Source: [Clostridium] innocuum
Lineage (GTDB): Bacteria; Bacillota_I; Bacilli_A; Erysipelotrichales; Erysipelotrichaceae
Reading direction: 5' to 3'
NCBI GenBank assembly: GCA_012317185.1
Contig: CP048838.1
Location: forward strand, 2,480,001 to 2,544,000
Length of the DNA: 64,000 nt
The notes under the pieces were generated by a model. It searched no databases. It was not told the origin of the DNA and was given only the letters and a program-made list of their open reading frames with translations. Positions 45,419 to 53,944 of this stretch are shown piece by piece. The translations under genes and the position numbers were made by a program. Numbering within the stretch: position 1 is the first letter of the stretch; every line of letters begins with the position of its first letter.

Positions 45419-46982
45419 CCAGCAGCCCCTCCTGTACCAGAAATTCGTGTGCAACCTCTGCCGGCTCACGTTTTTTTACATCCACCTCATAATTCAGCTT
45501 TCGCATCCCTTCGCTGCTCAGATGCTTGCTAAGCTCATTGATCACCCCAACTGCATCCGGATACTCCGTAAGCAGATGATCGCTTACCATAGGTACCCCA
45601 TAGTATGGAAGAAAATACTGTTTATCATCCTCCAGCACGACCAGATCATAATAGTCGATCAGTCCGTCCGTGGAATATGCATCAATCACATCACTTTCTT
45701 TATTGGCCAGAGCTACATAGCGTGTCGCTCCATCCATTGCAATATTATCCTGAAAGTTCATGTTCGGATATTTGCTTTTGATGCCTGGCAGCGCCTCTTT
45801 ACGATTATTGAATGCCAGGGTTGGTGTGATGGTAAGACGATCGGATACCTTTTCCAGATCACTGACTGTCTTTAAATTGTATTTCTCTGCTGTATCCTTG
45901 CGCACAGTAAAGGTATAGGTATCGTTAAACGGCGTCTGATCCAGCAGTGTAAGATTATATTGTTCTTTGATTTTTTCTTTCGCAATGCGATACACCTCAT
46001 CTGCATTGCTGTTTGATTTCATTTTTAAAATATCGCCATATAATGTTCCGGTATAATCAACATACATGTCAATCTGACCGTTTTGCAGTGCGCTGAAGCA
46101 TATCTGTACCCCGCCAAGAGAAAGATCTCTTTGTACCTTGTAGTCCGTTTTCGCTTCTATCATATCGGCATACATGTTGCCGAGAATCAGCTGTTCACTC
46201 ATATCGGAGCTCCCGATATGCAAAGCGTCCTTACTCACGCCCTTCATAAGTCTGCCCCCAACAGAAGCCATCAGCAGGCAAAGACACAGCAGCGATACGA
46301 TAAGTTTTGTTGATTTGCGTACAGGTCGATTGGTCTGTAAATTTCCAATCGTCAGTCCTTCCGGAACAACCACACGCTCCAGGATTCCCATAAAGGAATC
46401 AATAACCAGCGCCAGAATACAGGCAGGAACTGCACCGGCCAGAATCTGCATATTGTTGGATGTTCGGATACCAGAATATACAAGGTAGCCAAGACCTCCT
46501 GCTCCGATAAAGGCCGCAATCGTCATCAGTCCGACAGCTGTAACAGCAGAAATCCGTACACCCGCCATAATAATTGGCAATGCCATGGGAATTTGTACCT
46601 TTATAAGAATCTGCGCTCTTGTCATACCGATACCCTTAGCCGCCTCCAGTGTCTGATCCGGTATGCTTTGAATACCGGTATACGTATTTTTAATAATTGG
46701 CAGAAGCGAATACAGAATAACCATAAAGATGGCGGGCTTGGAGCCGATTCCAAGGAACGGGATTGCAAACCCAAGCAAGGCAAGGCTCGGTATGGCCTGA
46801 ACGATATTGGCAATTCCCAGAACCGGCTTTGTCAGCTTTTTGAGATAGGAAATTAAAATCCCAAGAGGAACACCAATCGCAATGGCAAGAATCACAGATA
46901 ACAGCGTAAGCTCCACATGCTCCCAGCTCAACGATAAAATCTGTCCCTGGATGGATTGTACATATTCGAGAAATTCACTCAT
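45411..46982 (-). CDS. Osmoprotectant ABC transporter, fused permease and substrate-binding protein
   Basis: 523 aa. Residues 1-220 are a BPD-type permease with about six helices. EAAKGIGMTRAQILIKVQIP is the EAA loop that contacts the ATPase. Residues 250-523 are an OpuAC-type binding domain: LHIGSSDMSEQLILGNMYAD, MYVDYTGTLYGDIL, STDGLIDYYDLVVLEDDKQY. A linker helix (STKLIVSLLCLCLLMASVGG) tethers the domain outside the cell. It imports glycine betaine, carnitine or choline for osmotic protection. Such fusions are known in Gram-positive bacteria. ATG 46982 overlaps the ATPase stop by 4 bp. Confidence 0.93.
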   Translation of the reverse strand: MSEFLEYVQSIQGQILSLSWEHVELTLLSVILAIAIGVPLGILISYLKKLTKPVLGIANIVQAIPSLALLGFAIPFLGIGSKPAIFMVILYSLLPIIKNTYTGIQSIPDQTLEAAKGIGMTRAQILIKVQIPMALPIIMAGVRISAVTAVGLMTIAAFIGAGGLGYLVYSGIRTSNNMQILAGAVPACILALVIDSFMGILERVVVPEGLTIGNLQTNRPVRKSTKLIVSLLCLCLLMASVGGRLMKGVSKDALHIGSSDMSEQLILGNMYADMIEAKTDYKVQRDLSLGGVQICFSALQNGQIDMYVDYTGTLYGDILKMKSNSNADEVYRIAKEKIKEQYNLTLLDQTPFNDTYTFTVRKDTAEKYNLKTVSDLEKVSDRLTITPTLAFNNRKEALPGIKSKYPNMNFQDNIAMDGATRYVALANKESDVIDAYSTDGLIDYYDLVVLEDDKQYFLPYYGVPMVSDHLLTEYPDAVGVINELSKHLSSEGMRKLNYEVDVKKREPAEVAHEFLVQEGLLEK

Positions 46983-48112
46983 GCCTGTTCACCTTCTTCC
47001 AGATCAAACTGCTTGGAGAAGGTTGTCACCAGAGAGCTTCTGGTAATCAGTCCACGCAGCTTTCCCTGCTCATCCAATACAGGAACATTGTAAAAGTCAT
47101 GCTGTCTTGTCTGCTGCATAACATCCACAAGGTTATCATCCTCCTGAGCACAGTATGCAGGATTGACCATAATATCACGCACCAGCAGGTGATTGTCCCG
47201 CGGCTGTCTGCGAATCATTTTGGCCGTGATCATTCCCTGCAGCATCTGGCTGTGATCAACCACCATCAGCGTATCCACCTTGTTGTAACGCATGTATTCA
47301 TAGGCACGTACCAGAGAAACACCCGGATAGGTTGTAATGACACGCTTAATCATGATATCACTGGCACGAATCAGCTCCGGCGAATCCCAGATGCGGTTTT
47401 TACCGACAAAGCTGCTGACAAATTCGTTAACCGGATGCTTTAGAATTTCCTCAGGTGTATCGAATTGCACAATGTTTCCATCATGCATAATGCAGATACG
47501 ATCTGCAATTTTAATTGCCTCATCCATATCATGTGTTACGAATACGATCGTTTTTCTCACGTTTTCCTGAATCTGTAAAAGCTGATCCTGCAGTGATGAT
47601 CGCGTAATCGGGTCCAGTGCGGAAAACGGCTCATCCATCAGGATGATATCCGGATCAAGAGCAAAGGCTCTGGCCACACCGACTCTTTGCTGCTGACCGC
47701 CGCTGAGCTCCTGCGGATAGCGTTGGGAAAATTCGGCATAGTCCAGTCCGACCATTTCCATCAGCTCCCTGGTCCTTGCCCTGCGCTGTGCCTGCTCCAC
47801 ATGCTCCAGCTTTGCAATCACCTCCATATTATCCTCTATATTCATATGCGGAAACAAGCCTGTCTGCTGGATGACATATCCCATATTTCTTCGCAGACGA
47901 ATCACATCCTCATTTCGAATATCACTGCCATTCAAAAGTATCTGACCTTTCGAGGGAGCGATCAAACGATTGATCATTTTCAGGGACGTTGTCTTCCCGC
48001 AGCCGCTGGGGCCGATCAGTACAACAAATTCCCCGTCGTGAATCTCCATATTGATATCATGAAGAACCTCCTGATTTTTAAAAGTTTTGGAAACATGCTG
48101 AAATTCCAACAT
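46979..48112 (-). CDS. Osmoprotectant ABC transporter ATPase with CBS domains
   Basis: 377 aa. The ATPase domain has Walker A LIGPSGCGKTTSLKMINRL, the signature QELSGGQQQRVGVARAF, Walker B IILMDEPFSALDP and the switch VFVTHDMDEAIKIADRI. Residues about 250-375 are two CBS modules (MRYNKVDTLMVVDHSQMLQG, QQTRQHDFYNVPVLDEQGKL). In OpuA/OpuC-type importers the CBS part senses ionic strength or c-di-AMP. AGAGGAGG precedes ATG 48112. With the fused permease-binding protein it makes a complete two-gene importer. Confidence 0.95.
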   Translation of the reverse strand: MLEFQHVSKTFKNQEVLHDINMEIHDGEFVVLIGPSGCGKTTSLKMINRLIAPSKGQILLNGSDIRNEDVIRLRRNMGYVIQQTGLFPHMNIEDNMEVIAKLEHVEQAQRRARTRELMEMVGLDYAEFSQRYPQELSGGQQQRVGVARAFALDPDIILMDEPFSALDPITRSSLQDQLLQIQENVRKTIVFVTHDMDEAIKIADRICIMHDGNIVQFDTPEEILKHPVNEFVSSFVGKNRIWDSPELIRASDIMIKRVITTYPGVSLVRAYEYMRYNKVDTLMVVDHSQMLQGMITAKMIRRQPRDNHLLVRDIMVNPAYCAQEDDNLVDVMQQTRQHDFYNVPVLDEQGKLRGLITRSSLVTTFSKQFDLEEGEQA

Positions 48113-48227
48113 CTATATTCCTCCTCTCTTTCCCAAATAGAAAAAACTGTCTGTCGACAGCGTACCGGCGACGTAAGATGAAAGGCGATTTCTGCGTCCC
48201 CATCCTTTTTCACCATGTGTAGTTATA

Positions 48228-48256
48228 AGTATAACACAGTTTAAAAAAAATGTAAA
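48228..48256 (-). promoter_or_regulatory. Promoter of the osmoprotectant transporter operon
   Basis: The minus strand has TTTACA (48251-48256), 17 nt, and TATACT (48228-48233) in AT-rich DNA. The roughly 110-nt leader includes the palindrome CTGTCGACAG near 48150. Confidence 0.7.
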
Positions 48257-48362
48257 ATCCATGGTAAAAAGCAAAGGTTTTTTTCATTTTATTTCAGTCA
48301 CAGCAATTCTTACATTATCTGCAGGAGCTCACCATTATCCTATGTTTTTCATAAAAAAAGGA

Positions 48363-48391
48363 TTGCAATTCCTAAATAAATACGCTATAAT
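48363..48391 (+). promoter_or_regulatory. Promoter of tRNA-Leu
   Basis: TTGCAA (48363-48368), 17 nt and TATAAT (48386-48391), ending 12 nt before the tRNA. Confidence 0.85.
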
Positions 48392-48403
48392 AACAAAGCA
48401 ATC

Positions 48404-48490
48404 GCCCGAGTGGTGAAACTGGTAGACGCAACGGACTCAAAATCCGTCGGTAGCAATACCATGCCGGTTCGAGTCCGGCCTCGGGCACCA
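48404..48490 (+). tRNA. tRNA-Leu (anticodon CAA)
   Basis: 87 nt with a long variable arm, as expected for tRNA-Leu. The acceptor stem GCCCGAG pairs with CTCGGGC, the anticodon loop CTCAAAA gives CAA, the T arm is GGTTCGAGTCC, and CCA is encoded. It decodes UUG. Stand-alone gene with its own promoter and terminator. Confidence 0.97.
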
Positions 48491-48502
48491 GTAAACCAGA
48501 CA

Positions 48503-48525
48503 ACAGATACATCGTATCTGTTTTT
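48503..48525 (+). terminator. Terminator of tRNA-Leu
   Basis: ACAGATAC-ATC-GTATCTGT, a perfect 8-bp stem followed by a run of T on the plus strand. Confidence 0.92.
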
Positions 48526-48660
48526 TTTTATTTATAAGAATTCCGATTCCATTTTCAATTGATCCGCATTGTACACACCGGCTTATGCGATGGCACAGTC
48601 ATTGTCTGCTGTTTCAAGCTTCATATATATACCCGCCAGCTTTTTTTGCAAATCATTCCT

Positions 48661-48736
48661 AAAAAAAGAAAACCATCACAGCAATCAATGAGAGATATAT
48701 CCTTATTCATCGATTGTGTTGAAGGTTTTTTTATAC
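48661..48736 (-). terminator. Long imperfect hairpin after the transglycosylase gene
   Basis: AACCaTCAcagCAATC and GATTGtgtTGAaGGTT pair imperfectly around a loop of about 30 nt. T-runs occur on both outer sides, so it could terminate in either direction. For the minus strand it ends the transglycosylase transcript. Confidence 0.55.
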
Positions 48737-48789
48737 CTGCTGCTATGCCTTATGCAGACAATGCGTGCTTACTGATTCAGGAATAGCGC

Positions 48790-49491
48790 TTACTTTTCCA
48801 CCTGCTTCATGACTGCCGCCTTCTGCTGCTCATCGATCATATTTTCACGAATCATTGCATTCAGTACCTGAATCTGCCGATTTCTGGCTGCGGATTCATG
48901 ATTACTCAGCTGATAATTTGCAGGAGATTGTGGAAGACCTGCCAAAAGCGTTGCCTCATCCAGCGTCAGATCTTTTGGTTCCTTATGAAAATATCCCTCA
49001 CTTGCCGCCTTGATTCCGATATAATTATCTCCGTAATTGATCACGTTGACATACAGCTCCAATATTTCTTTTTTGCTCAGTTCCCTTTCAAGATCGTATG
49101 CGGTAAAAATCTCACTGACCTTGCGCAGATAGGACGGCTGATAGGTGTAATACATATTTTTTGCCAGCTGCTGCGTGATGGTGCTCCCTCCTCCGCGAAT
49201 CTGCCCCGCCAGCACATTCTGGTACAGCGCTCTGGCCATGGAACGGTACTCCACCCCATGATGCTCATAAAAGCGCCGGTCCTCGATTGCAACCGTTGCC
49301 TGCAGCAGCTCCTCGCTGATTTCATCATACGTTACATAGGACTTTTTATGTTTAATTTCCTCTACCTTTTCACTGATGCTGACCTCATTGGTAGCCTTGA
49401 CATAATTTACAAAGCCAAGTCCTACAAACAGTGTGAGAGCAATCAAAACGATCAGCAGCAAAATCAGGAACAGTTTTCTTATAATCTTCAC
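48790..49491 (-). CDS. Monofunctional peptidoglycan glycosyltransferase (GT51)
   Basis: 233 aa. It polymerises lipid II into glycan strands at the outer membrane face. The N-terminal anchor is LFLILLLIVLIALTLFVGLG. GT51 motifs are ATVAIEDRRFYEHHGV (catalytic Glu), GGGSTITQQLAKNMYY (second Glu region nearby), KKEILELYVNVINYGDN and ATLLAGLPQSPANYQL. There is no transpeptidase domain, so it is MtgA/Mgt-like rather than a class A PBP. It starts with GTG 49491, preceded by GGTG. Confidence 0.94.
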   Translation of the reverse strand: MKIIRKLFLILLLIVLIALTLFVGLGFVNYVKATNEVSISEKVEEIKHKKSYVTYDEISEELLQATVAIEDRRFYEHHGVEYRSMARALYQNVLAGQIRGGGSTITQQLAKNMYYTYQPSYLRKVSEIFTAYDLERELSKKEILELYVNVINYGDNYIGIKAASEGYFHKEPKDLTLDEATLLAGLPQSPANYQLSNHESAARNRQIQVLNAMIRENMIDEQQKAAVMKQVEK

Positions 49492-49605
49492 TTTATCACC
49501 ATACTCATTATAGCATACTTATTCCCCTGTGAAGCTAACTTACAGATTCGTTATAAAATCGTCAGGAAACAGAAAGATTCTTCAAAATCAGAATACAAGA
49601 AACAA

Positions 49606-49634
49606 GATAAAATAAAACACGGTCATCACCGTGT
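49606..49634 (-). terminator. Terminator of the UPF0154 gene
   Basis: ACACGG and CCGTGT with a 6-nt loop, followed on the minus strand by TTTATTTTATC, directly after the stop codon. Confidence 0.88.
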
Positions 49635-49635
49635 A

Positions 49636-49851
49636 TTATCTGTTTGCGTTCACTGACTTCATTATCTGTTTAATCTGAGCCTCAGATGGTTTTCTTCCCA
49701 TTTGTAAAAACATCGCACGAATCATTTTCTCGTTGATAGGCGGGTTTTCTCTAAGTTCTTTCTCGAATTTCTTTTTTGTGAAATAGAAACCGAGGAATCC
49801 CCCAATTGCCAATCCTACAAGGGTAAATAACACAGAGCTTAAAAAATCCAT
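49636..49851 (-). CDS. UPF0154 membrane protein (YneF-like)
   Basis: 71 aa. One N-terminal membrane helix (LFTLVGLAIGGFLGFYFT), then KKKFEKELRENPPINEKMIR and AMFLQMGRKPSEAQIKQIM, the diagnostic UPF0154 region. Function is unknown; the family is conserved through Firmicutes and Mollicutes. TAAGGAGG precedes ATG 49851. Confidence 0.94.
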   Translation of the reverse strand: MDFLSSVLFTLVGLAIGGFLGFYFTKKKFEKELRENPPINEKMIRAMFLQMGRKPSEAQIKQIMKSVNANR

Positions 49852-49916
49852 ATGTAATCCTCCTTACAATAAGCATATTTTACTATTTTTATGGAGATTT
49901 TACAATAGTTTTCGCC

Positions 49917-50252
49917 CTATTTATCCACTTCTTGGACCAGAAGGCAGCGATATTTTCTTTTCAGCAGCTGATAAAACGGATTCGTGCAATCCTCCATGCA
50001 TGCCGCTCCCTCCCGTATGTACACCACATATACCCGGGATTTCAAAAAATGATCATAGCTGAGACAGTCCTTTCTGCACTCGATTTCCTTTTGAAAGAAA
50101 GCCTCCGCACTCTCTTGCAGGGACTGCATTTCTATCGGAATCTGGATTCTGCTTCTTTGCTGCTCATCCATCCCTTCCAGCAATGCCTGTATGTTCCCAC
50201 TCTGCTTCATGATATCATAAAAGGCAGGCTGAATCGCATAACACAATTTCAT
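49917..50252 (-). CDS. Hypothetical protein (111 aa)
   Basis: Not recognised. It is predicted soluble and helical at the N-terminus (LCYAIQPAFYDIMKQSGNIQ), with a Gln/Glu-rich middle. The tail has four spaced cysteines (IECRKDCLSYDH, ACMEDCTNPFYQ) and ends in YQLLKRKYRCLLVQEVDK. No signal peptide or membrane helix. GGGTG precedes ATG 50252. It stands alone between UPF0154 and the hydrogenase gene; its paired cysteines could bind metal, but that is a guess. Confidence 0.6.
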   Translation of the reverse strand: MKLCYAIQPAFYDIMKQSGNIQALLEGMDEQQRSRIQIPIEMQSLQESAEAFFQKEIECRKDCLSYDHFLKSRVYVVYIREGAACMEDCTNPFYQLLKRKYRCLLVQEVDK

Positions 50253-50401
50253 AGATTATCACCCGCTTACATTGTACATCGCCCATTTGTGTGAGATTTG
50301 TAGAATTTTGTGGAACGGATTGCTTTTATGGCAGAAACCGCTGCAGCTTGAAGGTGCGGATTCTGGCCGATCAGACACAGCGAAAAACTGGTATACAGCA
50401 T

Positions 50402-50454
50402 AAAAAGCCTTCAACGTTAAAAGGCAGGAATCGGGTTACGAATGTCCCGATTCC
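50402..50454 (-). terminator. Double hairpin terminator of the hydrogenase gene
   Basis: On the minus strand GGAATCGGG/CCCGATTCC (50427-50454) is followed by GCCTT/AAGGC and TTTTTATGC (50402-50424). Two stacked hairpins lie directly after the stop codon. Confidence 0.82.
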
Positions 50455-50468
50455 CACCTCATCATTCT

Positions 50469-51917
50469 TTATCTGTGTAAATCAATATCCGAGAAATCAT
50501 ATTTCTCAAGGGTAGATGCAATCGTCTTATCCTTGATTGCCAAATTTTCCTTGGTCATGCGTGCTTTCGCTTTCGGCATATTTTCTATAGTCGCCGGTCC
50601 GCAGATACAGCCGCCCTGACATGCCATACCCTCCAGAATGTCTGCCTGAAACCGATTCACCTTCATCATGAGCAGCGCTTTTTTGCAGGCATCGCTTCCA
50701 TCTGCATATTCCGCTGTTACCGCCTCATCATTATTCTCCTTTAAAGCAACGGCAACCGCCTTGGATACACCACCGCCGACAGAGAAGAATCGTCCATAGG
50801 CAGAAGCGGTATCCTCTTCCTTCGCAGGAACATTTTCCGGAGAGATATGCCTGGATACAAACATTGCGCCAAGCTCTTCGAAGGTGATACAGAAATCAAC
50901 CTCACTGTCCTGAACCTCCTGCTTTTTCGCAACACATGGTCCCACGAATACGACCTTGCAATTCGGGTGATGCTTTTTCAGATAGCGCGTTGTCGCAACC
51001 ATTGGGCTTACCATATGTGAAACACTGCTTTCATATACCGTCGGGAAATGCTGCTTCGCCATGTTTACGAAGGCAGGGCAGCAGGAGGTAGTGATTTTCT
51101 TTCCCTCTGCCTTGTGCTTTTTTGCATCTTCCTTTTCATACCATGCCACAGCATCCGCTCCAATAGCCGCTTCGTATACGTCGCTAAAGCCCAGCTCACG
51201 CATTGCCTGCATGATCTGCGGCAGCGTTGCGCTGTCAAACTGCCCCTGAATAGCAGGAGCAAACACCGCATAAACCTCTTCTTTTTTCTTCAGCAGCTCG
51301 ATAACATCCAGCATCCAGGACATATCCTCAATTGCGCCAAACGGACATTTCGCCTGACAGGCACCACAATTTATACATTTTGCCTCATCGATTTTCGCCA
51401 GTCCGTCTTCTCCCATACGGATCGCATCGACCGGACAGCTTTTCATGCAGGGACGCTGTGTTTCAACGATGGCATTGAACGGACATGCATTTTTGCAGGC
51501 CCCGCATTCCTTACATTTATCATAATCGATAAAAGCGTGATCCTCCCCCATATGAATCGCATCAAATTTACATGCAGACAGGCAGGCCTTTGCCATACAC
51601 TTCCGGCAATTATCCGTCACCTGTATTTTATGGATGCTGCAGCCGTCACATGCTGCTTCAATCACGCGTACAATCTGACGCTTGTTGTCATTCTCCACCG
51701 GTACCGGCGGCTTACCAAGCGCCATTCGCGTCCGCTGGCGTATGATTTCTTTTTCCTTATAAATACAGCAGCGGAATTCTGCATGTTTCCCCGGAATCAA
51801 CAGATTCGCTACCTCATCACAGACGTCATCATTCAGTTTTCCATCAAACGCACGCTTGCTGACCTCTCTCAGTACGTCGAATTTAAACTGTCTGGCTTCG
51901 TGATCAAATAATGACAT
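50469..51917 (-). CDS. Monomeric [FeFe]-hydrogenase, group B-like
   Basis: 482 aa, producing or consuming H2 in the cytosol. N-terminal Fe-S modules: CDGCSIHKIQVTDNCRKCMA, CKECGACKNACPFNAI, RPCMKSCPVDAIRM and CINCGACQAKCPFGAI, which are ferredoxin-type [4Fe-4S] sites. The H-cluster domain has TTSCCPAFVNMAKQ (L1), VFVGPCVAKKQE (L2) and LEGMACQGGCICG (L3). L1 is TSCCPAF, not the group-A TSCCPxW, and L2 is GPC rather than MPC, which places it with group B. Electrons likely come from ferredoxin. AGAGGAGG precedes ATG 51917. HydEFG maturases are not in the window. Confidence 0.92.
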   Translation of the reverse strand: MSLFDHEARQFKFDVLREVSKRAFDGKLNDDVCDEVANLLIPGKHAEFRCCIYKEKEIIRQRTRMALGKPPVPVENDNKRQIVRVIEAACDGCSIHKIQVTDNCRKCMAKACLSACKFDAIHMGEDHAFIDYDKCKECGACKNACPFNAIVETQRPCMKSCPVDAIRMGEDGLAKIDEAKCINCGACQAKCPFGAIEDMSWMLDVIELLKKKEEVYAVFAPAIQGQFDSATLPQIMQAMRELGFSDVYEAAIGADAVAWYEKEDAKKHKAEGKKITTSCCPAFVNMAKQHFPTVYESSVSHMVSPMVATTRYLKKHHPNCKVVFVGPCVAKKQEVQDSEVDFCITFEELGAMFVSRHISPENVPAKEEDTASAYGRFFSVGGGVSKAVAVALKENNDEAVTAEYADGSDACKKALLMMKVNRFQADILEGMACQGGCICGPATIENMPKAKARMTKENLAIKDKTIASTLEKYDFSDIDLHR

Positions 51918-51932
51918 AATATCCTCCTCTAT

Positions 51933-51958
51933 GCACGAGCAGTATAAACAGCTTGTGC
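51933..51958 (-). promoter_or_regulatory. Inverted repeat in the hydrogenase leader
   Basis: GCACAAGC and GCTCGTGC (one G-U) are separated by 10 nt, just before the SD. It may be a 5' UTR hairpin or a repressor site. Confidence 0.4.
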
Positions 51959-51974
51959 TTTTTTTAACATGATA

Positions 51975-51983
51975 ATTATATCA
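51975..51983 (-). promoter_or_regulatory. Extended -10 promoter of the hydrogenase gene
   Basis: The minus strand reads TGA-TATAAT about 58 nt before the ATG. No good -35 is present. A TATACT nearer the gene (about 51941-51946) is an alternative. Confidence 0.45.
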
Positions 51984-51997
51984 CAAAGCGTACGTAT

Positions 51998-52033
51998 AAA
52001 AAAAGCGGTAAATCGTAAAAATTTACAGCTTTT
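51998..52033 (-). terminator. Terminator of the EamA exporter gene
   Basis: AAAGC-GTAAAT and ATTTAC-GCTTTTTTT form a stem with one mismatch and a 7-nt loop, 8 nt after the stop codon. Confidence 0.8.
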
Positions 52034-52040
52034 TATGTAT

Positions 52041-52937
52041 TTATACTTTTTTTCTGCAGATATCCTGCTGCTTCTCTTTCTTCTTTCGTCCCGGCTTATA
52101 TTCAATATATAGAATGGAGGAGAAAATCAGACAGGCTCCGAGTATCATCGGAGGACTCATTACCTCCCCCAGCAGCAGGAAGGAGAAGATGGAAGCAAAC
52201 AGCGCCTCCATGGACAGGATCAGGGATGCGCTGTTGGCAGTTGTAAATTTCTGCGCAAAGGTCTGCAGCAGATAGGCAAGCAGAGTTGACACAAAAATCA
52301 GATAGGCCACATTTCCTGCCGCATGCCAGTTAAAGGAGGTCGGCGGCTGTTCCAGCGTCAATGCACATATCGTGGAAATAACGCCGGCTGTCATCATTTG
52401 CAAAGCGGTCATGCACACCGTATCCACATGGGCAGAGTAGCGTTCCAGCGCAATGATATGCAATGCGAAGAACAAGGCGCAGATAAGGGACAGCATATCG
52501 CCGAAGCCCAGCATGAGTGCATCCTTTTTCAACGTCAGCAGTGCAATGCCCACAATGCACAGCAATGAAGCAATCAGCTCCTTGCGGGAGGGACGCCGAT
52601 GCCAAAGCAGCCAGAGCAGATAGGGTACAAACACCACATTGGTAGCGGTCAGAAATGCATTCTTACTCGGCGTTGAATACTTCAAGCCAAAGGTTTGAAA
52701 GGCAAACGCCAGAAACAGAAATATCCCTGTCACGATTCCATGTCCAATCGTTGCACGATCCAGCCTGCGCAGCTTTTTCCAGCAGATCAGCAATGGAAAA
52801 ACAGCAGCCCCTACAAAACGTATCATCATGATATAAAATGGAGACAACGCATCCAGCGCTCCGTCGGTAGCGATGAAACCGCCTCCCCAGACAACGGTAA
52901 CAACCACCAGTATCATATTTGCGTATATTTTTTTCAT
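52041..52937 (-). CDS. EamA/DMT-family transporter
   Basis: 298 aa with ten predicted helices in two EamA repeats: ILVVVTVVWGGGFIATDGAL in repeat 1 and ISTLLAYLLQTFAQKFTTAN with SLILSMEALFASIFSFLLLG in repeat 2. The family exports or imports amino acids, nucleosides or metabolites; the substrate is not inferable. GAGGTG precedes ATG 52937. Divergent from xpt, with about 220 bp between the genes. Confidence 0.93.
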   Translation of the reverse strand: MKKIYANMILVVVTVVWGGGFIATDGALDALSPFYIMMIRFVGAAVFPLLICWKKLRRLDRATIGHGIVTGIFLFLAFAFQTFGLKYSTPSKNAFLTATNVVFVPYLLWLLWHRRPSRKELIASLLCIVGIALLTLKKDALMLGFGDMLSLICALFFALHIIALERYSAHVDTVCMTALQMMTAGVISTICALTLEQPPTSFNWHAAGNVAYLIFVSTLLAYLLQTFAQKFTTANSASLILSMEALFASIFSFLLLGEVMSPPMILGACLIFSSILYIEYKPGRKKKEKQQDICRKKV

Positions 52938-53068
52938 AATTCACCTCATTGGTCAACATCATACCACAGCCTTTTCGCTGCCGCAAGTATTCTTTATCAG
53001 GAAATATAAGCTTTTTTTCGTATCCTTTTTACAGTCGAAGCACCCGTCCCATGCAAGCAAAAAAAGGA

Positions 53069-53097
53069 TTGCTATTTCTCTATCTCCATATTATAAT
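53069..53097 (+). promoter_or_regulatory. Promoter of xpt
   Basis: TTGCTA (53069-53074), 17 nt and TATAAT (53092-53097). The leader is only about 55 nt and has no purine riboswitch core. Confidence 0.8.
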
Positions 53098-53157
53098 AAT
53101 ACCCATGAGAAATCAGTCTCGTTTTTTTATACAATTTAAGAGAGAGGAAGCGTTTGT

Positions 53158-53748
53158 ATGAGATTACTGGAAGAATACATAAAAAAATACGGCAATGCTC
53201 TGAATGAGGATGTTTTAAAGGTGGATGCTTTTTTGAACCATCAAATTGATGCACAGCTGATGATGGAGCTGGCAAAGGATTTCAAAGAGCATTTCAAGGA
53301 TAAGCACATCACCAAAATTGCGACAATTGAGACAAGTGGTATCGCACCCGCAGTCATGCTCGGTTACCTGCTGCAGGTTCCCGTTGTCTATTTCAAAAAG
53401 GATACCTCCCGGATCATGAAGGACGATCTGTATACCTGTCAGATCCATTCCTTTACCAAAAACAAGGATTATGATATCATCTGCAGTAAGAAATATTTGT
53501 CCGCTGATGACCATGTCCTGTTTCTGGATGATTTCATGGCGAATGGTGAGGCATGTCTTGGCGGGATCGAAATACTGAAGCAGGCAAACGCTTTTATCGA
53601 GGGCATAGGAATCGTAATTGAGAAAGCCTTTCAGCGGGGGCGCCTGAAGGTAGAGGCGCAGGGGTATCCGGTGTATTCTCAGGCACGCATCGCTTCCCTT
53701 TCACAGGGAACGATTACATTCGTTTCCGAAGAGTACGAGGTTGCATAG
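53158..53748 (+). CDS. xpt: Xanthine phosphoribosyltransferase
   Basis: 196 aa. It salvages xanthine to XMP with PRPP in the cytosol. The PRPP loop is HVLFLDDFMANGEA. IATIETSGIAPAVMLGYLL, VVYFKKDTSRIM and IEKAFQRGRLKVEAQG match the family. AGGAAG lies about 7 nt before ATG 53158. In Bacillus xpt is under a guanine riboswitch; here the leader is too short for one. A terminator follows, so it is monocistronic. Confidence 0.96.
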   Translation: MRLLEEYIKKYGNALNEDVLKVDAFLNHQIDAQLMMELAKDFKEHFKDKHITKIATIETSGIAPAVMLGYLLQVPVVYFKKDTSRIMKDDLYTCQIHSFTKNKDYDIICSKKYLSADDHVLFLDDFMANGEACLGGIEILKQANAFIEGIGIVIEKAFQRGRLKVEAQGYPVYSQARIASLSQGTITFVSEEYEVA

Positions 53749-53766
53749 GCGAATATTATACATAAT

Positions 53767-53788
53767 CCGGACACTGTCCGGTTTTTTT
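53767..53788 (+). terminator. Terminator of xpt
   Basis: CCGGAC-ACT-GTCCGG followed by TTTTTTT on the plus strand. Confidence 0.92.
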
Positions 53789-53944
53789 CTGCTTTTGGTA
53801 TGCCCCACACCCCTGTACATAGTGATTGCGAGACTGTATCTTTTTATTGAAGCTGCACACGCCCCCCTCTGCCGCGCCCTCGCTTATTTCACCGCTGAAA
53901 TATCCTAAGGATTTTTCAATCTGCAAAGGATGCAATACTTCAAT

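Noticed and set aside
51955..51990. Possible Rex (redox) site TTGTGATATAATTATCA before the hydrogenase gene
   Set aside because: Only the left half-site fits; the right half lacks the TCACAA symmetry, so it is not supported.
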